This document shows, in pieces, positions 1-6,397 of a stretch of 32,377 nucleotides of DNA. The notes below the pieces were generated by a model. That model saw nothing but the letters and a program-made list of their open reading frames with translations, was not told the origin of the DNA and searched no databases. The position numbers were made by a program, and so were the translations under genes. Each line of letters starts with the position of its first letter. The stretch's first letter is position 1. The stretch covers positions 1 to 32,377 of the forward strand of contig CAZLBV010000288.1 in NCBI GenBank assembly GCA_964557845.1. The letters run 5' to 3'. This DNA comes from CAZLBV01 sp964557845 (GTDB taxonomy: Bacteria; Acidobacteriota; Aminicenantia; Aminicenantales; Aminicenantaceae).

Positions 1-75
1 TCTTTCTTCGGGAATTATACATATCCTTTTACGACCTTTTGCTTCGTCATAAAAATGGGGGAACTTCAGCTCCAT
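1..75 (-). CDS. possible 5' end of an unidentified gene running off the left edge
   Basis: Reading leftward from an ATG at 75-73 there are 25 codons without a stop to the window edge. They begin MELKFPHFYDEAKGRK, a composition that looks protein-like (mixed charged and aromatic residues). It would be divergent to the condensation-domain gene at 162, sharing an 86-bp intergenic region. No clear Shine-Dalgarno sequence precedes it and the family is not recognised. An open stretch this short can arise by chance. Confidence 0.3.
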   Translation of the reverse strand, partial: MELKFPHFYDEAKGRKRICIIPEER

Positions 76-98
76 TTTATGATTGACATGCAGTGATA

Positions 99-141
99 AT
101 TAACCTACCATTTTCCCGGGATTAACCTAAAATATTCATAA
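99..141. repeat. copy of a dispersed intergenic repeat, with direct repeat ATTAACCTA
   Basis: ATTAACCTA occurs at 99-107 and again at 121-129, separated by CCATTTTCCCGGG. The second copy continues into AAATATTCATAA. The 16-base string CCTAAAATATTCATAA (126-141) recurs exactly at 22109-22124, upstream of the serine hydrolase gene. The CCCGGG next to it resembles other intergenic copies in this window. It lies in the promoter region of the gene starting at 162, so a regulatory role is also possible. Confidence 0.4.
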
Positions 142-161
142 TACTTTGTCTCTTTATTAAA

Positions 162-1463
162 ATGAATAGAAAACTGGGTAGTTTCGAGACCGCACAGGCA
201 GTCACAAATGAGTATTTTCCGTTTAATGCGGTCATTATTCTGCGATTAATCAACGGCCCATCAGAAGATACTTTGAAGAAGATTGTATCGCTGCTACAGC
301 GTCGTCAGCCGCTGCTAAGGGTTCATCTAGAGAAGAACAAGAAGCAGTATTTTTTTGAATCAGAAAAGACTCCATCCATTCCACTGCGGGTGATCGAAAG
401 GGAAAGCGATGAACACTGGATATTGGCGTCAGAAGATGAGCTCAATCAGGTAATAGATTATCGGACCGGTCCGCTGGCCAGGCTGACCTATATTCTTGGT
501 AAAAACTTAAAACAGGAGAGCGAGATCATCATGACAGTTCATCATGCTGTGATCGATGCTCCTTCAGTTGGAAATCTTATTCATGAACTGCTCTATTTGT
601 GCAGCCAGGTCGAATCTCATGCTTTTTCAGAAGACCCGGACATTTTGGAACTAATTCCTTCTGCAGAGGAATTTTTTCCACCATCTTTTAGAGGCATTAA
701 TCGAAGATGGCATAATCTCCTTTTTTTCTTCAGACAGCTTGGAGATGAATTTCGCTACCGCCGGCATACAAAAGGGAAACGAACGGCCCCTATCCATGCT
801 GAGGGCAGAGGCAGGATCCTTCCTATGCAGTTATCCACTGAGACCACAGAGGTTCTGTGTAAAACGGCCCGAAAAAAACGGATCACGATTAACAGCCTTT
901 TTGCGGCATCGATCTTAATGGCTGTGCATAAACATCTGTATATGAATCAGAATGTGCCTTTGCGCACTTTCAGTTTTGCCAACCTGCGTCCTTATCTTAA
1001 ACCTCCGCTTGGAGATGAATATCTTGGGAGCTATTTTTCCATGATGCGCTTTACAGTTGACATGAAAGAGGATCCTCGTATCTGGGATCTAGCTGGTCAG
1101 ATCAATGATATTGTCTATACATCCGTCAAAAGGGGCGATAAATTTTGTTCTCACCTGTTGAGTCTTCCAATGATGCGGGCCATACTCAGGTTAAAGGCTT
1201 TCCGCATGGGAACAACGGCAGTAAGTTATACCGGACCGTTAAACATCCATAGAAATTACGGAGATATAAGGATCAAAAAAATACATGCTTTTGTTTCCAA
1301 CTTTGTGCTGGGACCTGAATATACCGCCCAGACAAGATTGTTTGACAAACAGTTTTATTGGGACATCCTTTATTTAGATTCAGATATGAACAAACAGAAG
1401 GCAGGAATAATTGCAGATGAGATCAGGAGTATTCTGGACACTGCAGCCAAGGAGGAGGCATGA
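162..1463 (+). CDS. stand-alone condensation-domain acyltransferase (NRPS C-domain/PapA-like)
   Basis: The protein (433 aa) has the fold signature of NRPS condensation domains and PapA/WES-type acyltransferases. These enzymes join an acyl group held on a carrier protein to an amine or hydroxyl acceptor. The catalytic motif HHAVID is at residues 127-132 (second His128, Asp132); the glycine usually following the Asp is Ala. An N-terminal LGSFETAQAVTNEYFP segment and a late SYTGPLN stretch match stand-alone members as I recall them. No adenylation or carrier domain is fused. The next gene is an acyl carrier protein overlapping by ATGA, so it is the probable donor. There is no obvious Shine-Dalgarno site before ATG 162. 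The acceptor cannot be read from sequence. Confidence 0.8.
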   Translation: MNRKLGSFETAQAVTNEYFPFNAVIILRLINGPSEDTLKKIVSLLQRRQPLLRVHLEKNKKQYFFESEKTPSIPLRVIERESDEHWILASEDELNQVIDYRTGPLARLTYILGKNLKQESEIIMTVHHAVIDAPSVGNLIHELLYLCSQVESHAFSEDPDILELIPSAEEFFPPSFRGINRRWHNLLFFFRQLGDEFRYRRHTKGKRTAPIHAEGRGRILPMQLSTETTEVLCKTARKKRITINSLFAASILMAVHKHLYMNQNVPLRTFSFANLRPYLKPPLGDEYLGSYFSMMRFTVDMKEDPRIWDLAGQINDIVYTSVKRGDKFCSHLLSLPMMRAILRLKAFRMGTTAVSYTGPLNIHRNYGDIRIKKIHAFVSNFVLGPEYTAQTRLFDKQFYWDILYLDSDMNKQKAGIIADEIRSILDTAAKEEA

Positions 1464-1693
1464 CAGTTACGATAGAAGATATCTGTTCTTTAGTGGGTTT
1501 GCAGTTAGGATTTCGTGATGTTTCGGCGAATGCTCGTTTTATAGAGGATATGGGGGCAGAATCTGTAGATCTGGTCAATCTCATCGCCGCAGCAGAAGAT
1601 AAGTTCCACATCTCCTTTGACGAAGAAAAGATCGCCCGTGTGCGCACGGTTCACGAACTTTACGAACTCATAAAAAAAACAGGACGTCTTTAG
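1460..1693 (+). CDS. acyl carrier protein
   Basis: A 77-aa carrier protein with the phosphopantetheine site in DMGAESVDLVNL; Ser35 is the attachment residue. Its size and four-helix pattern fit a free-standing ACP. It starts inside the stop of the upstream condensation-domain gene (ATGA overlap) and has a strong AAGGAGG at 1449-1455. The two are therefore co-transcribed and probably translationally coupled. The inferred role is to receive an acyl chain from the ligase encoded next and present it to the condensation enzyme. It is unlikely to be the housekeeping fatty-acid ACP, because no fab genes are nearby. Confidence 0.88.
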   Translation: MTVTIEDICSLVGLQLGFRDVSANARFIEDMGAESVDLVNLIAAAEDKFHISFDEEKIARVRTVHELYELIKKTGRL

Positions 1694-1742
1694 CAGATTG
1701 GTTTATAAAAAAATCTTATTATGATCTTGTTTATTTACTGAG

Positions 1743-3371
1743 ATGGATAGTCCATATAATGGATATTTAAAGAACCCCACTCGAACGCTGATAGATTTGT
1801 TGGCAATCCATGCAGCTTTAGAGCCGGGAAAAACCGCATTTACCTTTTATAAAAATAATTCCTGCACTTTTGGTGAATTATGGAAAAACATCAATGGATT
1901 CGCTGGTTATCTAATTAATAAAGGCCTGCAACCAAAAGACAGGGTGTTGATCGTTTTACCCAACAGCAGCTTTTTTTTTACTGCCTTTTACGGAGCCCAA
2001 AGAGCAGGAGGGATCGCAGTTCCGATTTATCCTGGCTCAGGAATCGAACGTATTGTGCGGCTGGCAAAGCTGTGTGAAGCATCTTTTATCATCATCTCAA
2101 AAAATTTTTCACAGTCACAATTAAAGGAACTGGAAACAGGGGCAAAAAACATCAGTGCTTCTGTTTGTTATATTGAAAAAAGCAGCCATTCCGCTAAACA
2201 AGATATTTTTCCGGGAGTATCCTACGAGGATATTTCCTATCTCCAATTCACCTCGGGAAGTACGGGAAATCCTAAAGGAGTTCAACTGACTCATGCCAAT
2301 CTGATGGCTAATATAAATCAAATGATAGATGGCATGGAAATTTCAAAAAAAGATGTTTTTGTCAATTGGCTTCCTGTTTATCATGATATGGGATTGATCT
2401 TGATGACGATGGTTCCTTTTTATCTTGGCCTTGAACTCGTGATCCTGCCGACCGGAATTTTACAAATCAGGAATTGGCTGAAAAGCATTCAAGACAATCA
2501 GGGAACTTTTACTGCAGCGCCGGATTTCGCCTATCGTCTTTGTTTGCTTTATATAAAAGATCCGTCAAAATATGATATTTCCAGCTTAAGGGTTGCCCTA
2601 AACGCAGCCGAACCGGTACGCTCCAGTACGATCACCAGTTTTGAAAAAAAATTTAAGCTTAAAAATGTGATGTTGCCCGCCTACGGATTGGCCGAAGCAA
2701 GTGTGGGTGTTTGCGGTTGGAAACCGGGGCGGAAGATCAAGGTTGATGACCGCGGATTTGTATCCGTTGGTTCTCCGTTCCCTGATATCCGGATGGAGAT
2801 AATGGACGACCATAAAAAGGTTAAAACCGGAGAAATAGGTGAGATATGGGTACAGAGCAGGTCCAATACCTCAGGTTATTATAAAAATACAGAGGCGACA
2901 CGGGAATTATTAGGCGGAGGGGGTTTTATCAGGACCGGTGATCTGGGGTATATGGATATTGATGGTGATTATTATATTGTGGGCAGAAAAAAGAATATCA
3001 TAAAACAGGCTGGGATTAACATCGCTGCACGTGAAGTGGAAGAACTCCTGGATCCAATCTCGTTTGTGCGAAGATCTGCTGCCTTAGGTATTGACCAAGG
3101 CCGCACTCAGGGAGAACAAGTCTATATTTTTTTGGAAGTGAATTTGAAAAGATCACTTGAGCAGCAACAAGAGATCCTGAAGGATATGACCATTGAGGTA
3201 GTGCAGCGATTTAAGGATACATTTGACTTTACCCCGGGACGGGTATACCTGTTAAAAGCCCGCAGCATCCCAATGACTTATAACGGCAAGATCAGATATC
3301 AGGAGCTTAAAGACCTATATATAAGCGGCAGCTTGAGAGCCGAAAACCTTATCCTATTTCCTGAATATTGA
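1743..3371 (+). CDS. fatty acyl-AMP ligase-like enzyme (ANL superfamily)
   Basis: A 542-aa adenylate-forming enzyme that activates a carboxylic acid with ATP. Visible motifs are the P-loop TSGSTGNPKG (170-179), WLPVYHDMGLI (209-219) and APDFAYRLC, both typical of fatty acyl-AMP ligases, YGLAE (314-318), TGD (398-400) and the C-terminal lysine in YNGKIR (K516). The stretch between YGLAE and VGSPFPD is short, so the insertion that distinguishes FAALs from acyl-CoA ligases may be missing. Transfer to CoA is therefore not excluded. The ACP gene 49 bp upstream favours transfer to the carrier protein. There is no fused domain, and the Shine-Dalgarno site is weak. The gene ends convergent to the oxidoreductase at 3414. 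Confidence 0.82.
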   Translation: MDSPYNGYLKNPTRTLIDLLAIHAALEPGKTAFTFYKNNSCTFGELWKNINGFAGYLINKGLQPKDRVLIVLPNSSFFFTAFYGAQRAGGIAVPIYPGSGIERIVRLAKLCEASFIIISKNFSQSQLKELETGAKNISASVCYIEKSSHSAKQDIFPGVSYEDISYLQFTSGSTGNPKGVQLTHANLMANINQMIDGMEISKKDVFVNWLPVYHDMGLILMTMVPFYLGLELVILPTGILQIRNWLKSIQDNQGTFTAAPDFAYRLCLLYIKDPSKYDISSLRVALNAAEPVRSSTITSFEKKFKLKNVMLPAYGLAEASVGVCGWKPGRKIKVDDRGFVSVGSPFPDIRMEIMDDHKKVKTGEIGEIWVQSRSNTSGYYKNTEATRELLGGGGFIRTGDLGYMDIDGDYYIVGRKKNIIKQAGINIAAREVEELLDPISFVRRSAALGIDQGRTQGEQVYIFLEVNLKRSLEQQQEILKDMTIEVVQRFKDTFDFTPGRVYLLKARSIPMTYNGKIRYQELKDLYISGSLRAENLILFPEY

Positions 3372-3413
3372 ATTTCTTGATCGAAACTGTGAAAGGGGAT
3401 GTGGTACACATTA

Positions 3414-4886
3414 TCAGATGGTTTTAGCGCAAGCCTGGGCAGCGCTAATGGCGCCGGGGACACCACCGATTTGATTGGCCCAGCATGAACCTATAAAAAG
3501 ATTCTTCACTGGTGTTTTGATCTGGGTCATCATTCCTCTATCGTAGAACTTTTTTTTAGGATTCCAGCTCCAGGCTGAAGAGGCTCCATCAGTATTGTGG
3601 GTGTAGCTTTCATAGGTTTGGGGAGTAGCTGCATCTTCGAACTCGATATATTCTCTTAGATCTGGGATAATGGTTGCAGCCCTTGTGATCAATGCCTTTT
3701 TTGCTTTTTCTTTTAAGCTCAGATAACTCTCCCGGTTTCCAGCGCCCCAATTGTCCATCCAATGGTGAGGGCACATAGCCTGGACCATCAAAGAGGATTT
3801 TCCCTCCGGCGCAAGCCCTGGATTCATAAGAGAAGGAGAGTAGAGCGTAAGAATAGCCTTTTCAAAGTAGTTCTGATCATTGGGATTATTAATATCCAAT
3901 CCCGGATTGTCTTCCGCGTAAGCAACGTGAGGTATTTTGAGATAATGTTTCATTTTTTCTTGGGTTATATTCAATCCAAGGTAAACTGTAAAAAAGCCTT
4001 CTGAAACAGCCGCTTGTTCGATCTTATCGAGCAGTTTTTCTGAGATAAGTGATTTGTCATCCAGAAGTTTAAGGAATGTTTTTTTGTAGTCGGAAGCAGA
4101 GATCACAAAATCAGCAGGAAACGTCTCTCCCTTGCTTTTTACGCCAAAAGCGGCACCATGTTTTGTGATAATTTGGTTGACCTTAGATCTTAGTCGGAGC
4201 TCACCGCCCAGGCTTTTAAAATTATCGGCCAGAATATCGGCCCAAGACTGCATTCCGGTTTCCACGGTCCAGTAGTCGTCCAGGAATGACCAATAGGCCA
4301 TGCCCAGAATGGCGGCGCTCATATCAGGATAACCGATATCTTTGAGTAAGCGGTAAAGGCGGGTATCTCGGCTGAAATAATTGGCAGTGAATTCAGGAAG
4401 GGTTGTGTTTCCATATTTATTGAACAGTTTGATGACCTTGATTATCTTTATGGGGAAGGCAAGGAATTGGAACACACTGCTGGGTTTGGCCATTGAAAGC
4501 AGCGTTTGAGTCATATCGTCGACTTCGGCAAAGTATCTATCCAAGTTTTCTTTTTCTGCAGGGAAGGTTTCAAAGAGAGATTTTTTAAGATCAGCAGTGG
4601 ACCGGAACTCATAATCCAGGTTATCCATAATCCAGCGGCTGTGCTGACGAATGAAGGGGATCTTATCATAAACACCGATATCTTTCATGGCTCCGAATAC
4701 CATATCCGAAGATTCAAAAGAAAGGGTGCCGCTTTCAAAATAAAAAGCTTTTTTCCAGAATCCGGCAGTATATCCGCCAGGAGTGATATTGGATTCAAAA
4801 ATAGTGACTTTATGGCCTTTTTTTGCCAGCAGATTACCGGCAACCAGGCCGCCTATTCCAGATCCGATGATGGCAACAGTGCTCAT
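3414..4886 (-). CDS. FAD-dependent phytoene desaturase/carotenoid isomerase-like oxidoreductase
   Basis: A 490-aa flavoprotein of the COG1233 (CrtI/CrtISO/RetSat-like) family. The Rossmann dinucleotide site IIGSGIGGLVAGNLL starts at residue 6, followed by an acidic strand end (TIFE) and a PGGYTAGFW loop. The C-terminal FAD-contacting segment FIGSCWANQIGGVPGAISAA is also typical. These enzymes desaturate, saturate or isomerise polyene or isoprenoid chains. The ATG at 4886 is preceded by AAGGAG (complement of 4895-4900), so the start is firm. It is convergent with the acyl ligase gene (42-bp gap). No phytoene synthase or other carotenoid gene is present, so the substrate is unknown; a role on the product of the neighbouring acyl cassette is only an inference. 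Confidence 0.78.
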   Translation of the reverse strand: MSTVAIIGSGIGGLVAGNLLAKKGHKVTIFESNITPGGYTAGFWKKAFYFESGTLSFESSDMVFGAMKDIGVYDKIPFIRQHSRWIMDNLDYEFRSTADLKKSLFETFPAEKENLDRYFAEVDDMTQTLLSMAKPSSVFQFLAFPIKIIKVIKLFNKYGNTTLPEFTANYFSRDTRLYRLLKDIGYPDMSAAILGMAYWSFLDDYWTVETGMQSWADILADNFKSLGGELRLRSKVNQIITKHGAAFGVKSKGETFPADFVISASDYKKTFLKLLDDKSLISEKLLDKIEQAAVSEGFFTVYLGLNITQEKMKHYLKIPHVAYAEDNPGLDINNPNDQNYFEKAILTLYSPSLMNPGLAPEGKSSLMVQAMCPHHWMDNWGAGNRESYLSLKEKAKKALITRAATIIPDLREYIEFEDAATPQTYESYTHNTDGASSAWSWNPKKKFYDRGMMTQIKTPVKNLFIGSCWANQIGGVPGAISAAQACAKTI

Positions 4887-5220
4887 TTTTATCGCTCCTT
4901 GATTTAACTTTGAAGAATATCTGGAAATCTGGACAGAGTCAAATAAATTAAAAATTAAAAACTTTTTTAATCATATTTACTACGGTCTTCTGATAATAAA
5001 GATTTAAATATATCCATTGGCATTTTTTATGAATAACCGGGTCTATATAATACGTGAGAGATTACTTTATTGTTTATCTGAGACGGACTACACACCCGAA
5101 CTATTTATAAAATATCCAAAAAATCAATTTGACATTCAGTGTCGAATGGTTAAAATCCTGGATTAACAAGTTTCAACCTGTTTTTTATACATTCATGGTA
5201 TTGTTATTAACTTCAAGAAG
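4887..5220. other. 334-bp divergent intergenic region
   Basis: This AT-rich region separates two divergent genes. It contains ATGAATAACCGGGT (5029-5042) and TTAAAATCCTGGATTAAC (5150-5167), both resembling the dispersed repeat seen at 22103-22163, plus the candidate promoter listed separately. I see no open frame or RNA gene in it. Confidence 0.45.
5129..5156 (+). promoter_or_regulatory. candidate sigma-70 promoter for the DUF4180 gene
   Basis: TTGACA at 5129-5134 and TAAAAT at 5151-5156 are separated by 16 bp. Transcription would start near 5163, giving a leader of about 58 nt before the TTG start at 5221. The match is by eye only. Confidence 0.45.
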
Positions 5221-5607
5221 TTGAGAAATAAGATTTATGAAAAAAAAGTGAACGCAAAAATGGCCTGTGGCAGGACCTATATTGCGTGTGTCTCAGGTAA
5301 ACATTTGATATCCTCAGAGCAAGATATTTTGGATCTGTTTGCTGAAAGTTATGAATATAACACCAATCTTTTTCTTTTATATGAAAGCAATTTCCACCCG
5401 GATCTTTTTGACTTAAAAACCGGGCTGGCCGGAGCTGTTTTCCAAAAGTTCGCTGTCTATCGTGCTAAAGCCGCCATTGTTTTAGACTCCGGAACAGAGA
5501 AAAACATAAGGTTCGAAGAATATATCTATGAATGCAACCAGGGAAACCAGGTGCGGTTTTTTGCTGATCCGAAGAAAGCGGTTAAATGGCTAGTGGATAC
5601 TGAATAA
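5221..5607 (+). CDS. DUF4180 domain protein
   Basis: A 128-aa soluble protein that I recognise as the DUF4180 family. Diagnostic stretches are NLFLLYESNFHPDLFDLKTG, LAGAVFQKFAVYRAKAAIV and FEEYIYECNQG. The function of the family is unknown; it is small, single-domain and often lies alone in genomes. The chosen start is TTG at 5221, because the family begins with a short xxKIxEK strand that is present only from there (RNKIYEKK). A purine-rich AAGAAG sits just upstream. An internal ATG at 5260 would remove that strand. The gene is isolated, with a promoter-like sequence upstream and a large inverted repeat immediately downstream. Confidence 0.75.
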   Translation: MRNKIYEKKVNAKMACGRTYIACVSGKHLISSEQDILDLFAESYEYNTNLFLLYESNFHPDLFDLKTGLAGAVFQKFAVYRAKAAIVLDSGTEKNIRFEEYIYECNQGNQVRFFADPKKAVKWLVDTE

Positions 5608-5611
5608 AAAA

Positions 5612-5698
5612 ATAGGTACGCCAACCAATTTACCTGTATTTTTGAAAATAACTGATAATGTTGAGGAGAGAATAAACTAAATTGGTAGACGTACCTAT
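5612..5698. repeat. 87-bp inverted repeat: bidirectional terminator or small mobile element
   Basis: The arms at 5612-5632 and 5678-5698 are inverted copies of 21 nt with two mismatches. They read ATAGGTACGCCAACCAATTT on the left and begin TAAATTGGTAGACGTACC on the right. The 45-nt centre contains a GAGGAGAG tract. The left arm is preceded by A6 and the right followed by ATTTTTATTT, so a transcript from either side would form a long stem followed by U residues. It lies between convergent genes, which suits a bidirectional terminator. The length and large loop also fit a miniature element with terminal inverted repeats. Confidence 0.6.
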
Positions 5699-5738
5699 AT
5701 TTTTATTTCTAGAAAATAATCCGGACTAGGAATTCCGG

Positions 5739-6311
5739 TTAATAGACGACTAAATCAGCTCTTATCAATCCCTCACCCTGCTGGGAAGCCGGCAATCCCA
5801 GATTTTCTGCAGTCTCTTTGAGTTTTAATCTGATTTCATCCGGGTCCCAGAAATTATCATGATCAAGGTCATATGCATTAGGATTAGTAGTCAGCAGTAA
5901 GGCCACAGTTCCGGTCACAAACGGTGCGGACATACTGGTTCCGTCCATTAAGACAAAGGAACCTTTGTTATAGGTAGACAGGATATTAACTCCAGGAGCG
6001 ATCAGTTCTATCTCGGGACCAAAGCTGGAAAAAGAAGCGAAATGGTTGGATTGATCCATTGCGGATACGGCGATAACTTCAGGATATTTGGCAGGGTATT
6101 CGATAGTGCCTCCGGAAGTTCCATTGTTTCCAGCCGAGGCAACCATGATTATGCCGGCTGTATAAACTCGACTGATTGCGTCATGAAAAGAGGGATTGTC
6201 GGTGGTTGAACCAAAGGACATATTGATCACCTGAATATTGTTTTCAACACACCAGTTCAGGGCTTCAATGAGATCAGACAGCCATCCGCTTCCTCCAGTA
6301 AAAACCCTCAA
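5739..6311 (-). pseudogene. 5'-truncated subtilisin-like serine protease (peptidase S8)
   Basis: About 190 codons encode the C-terminal half of a subtilase catalytic domain. It keeps the substrate-binding strand VINMSFGS, the oxyanion Asn in VASAGNNGTSGG, and the catalytic Ser in DGTSMSAPFVTG. The Asp and His segments (normally the first 100 or so residues) are absent: the frame runs only a few residues further upstream (GIKKAFFLRVF) before an in-frame TAA. No signal peptide remains. With two of three catalytic residues missing it cannot be an active protease alone. It is divergent to the broken TPR-CHAT gene starting at 6398, so the two may have decayed together. Confidence 0.8.
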
Positions 6312-6383
6312 GAAAAATGCCTTTTTTATCCCTTAGGAAGATGAAATCTATATCGCCGAAAGATAACACAAATTAGATAATGA

Positions 6384-6389
6384 TATAAT
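6384..6389 (+). promoter_or_regulatory. possible -10 box before the TPR-CHAT gene
   Basis: TATAAT lies eight bases before ATG 6398, with no recognisable -35 box and no Shine-Dalgarno site. If real, the transcript would be nearly leaderless. Confidence 0.25.
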
Positions 6390-6397
6390 AAACCGGT

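Noticed and set aside
5015..5031. TTGGCATTTTTTATGAA as a second sigma-54 promoter
   Set aside because: The -24 part fits, but the -12 position has GA instead of the required GC.
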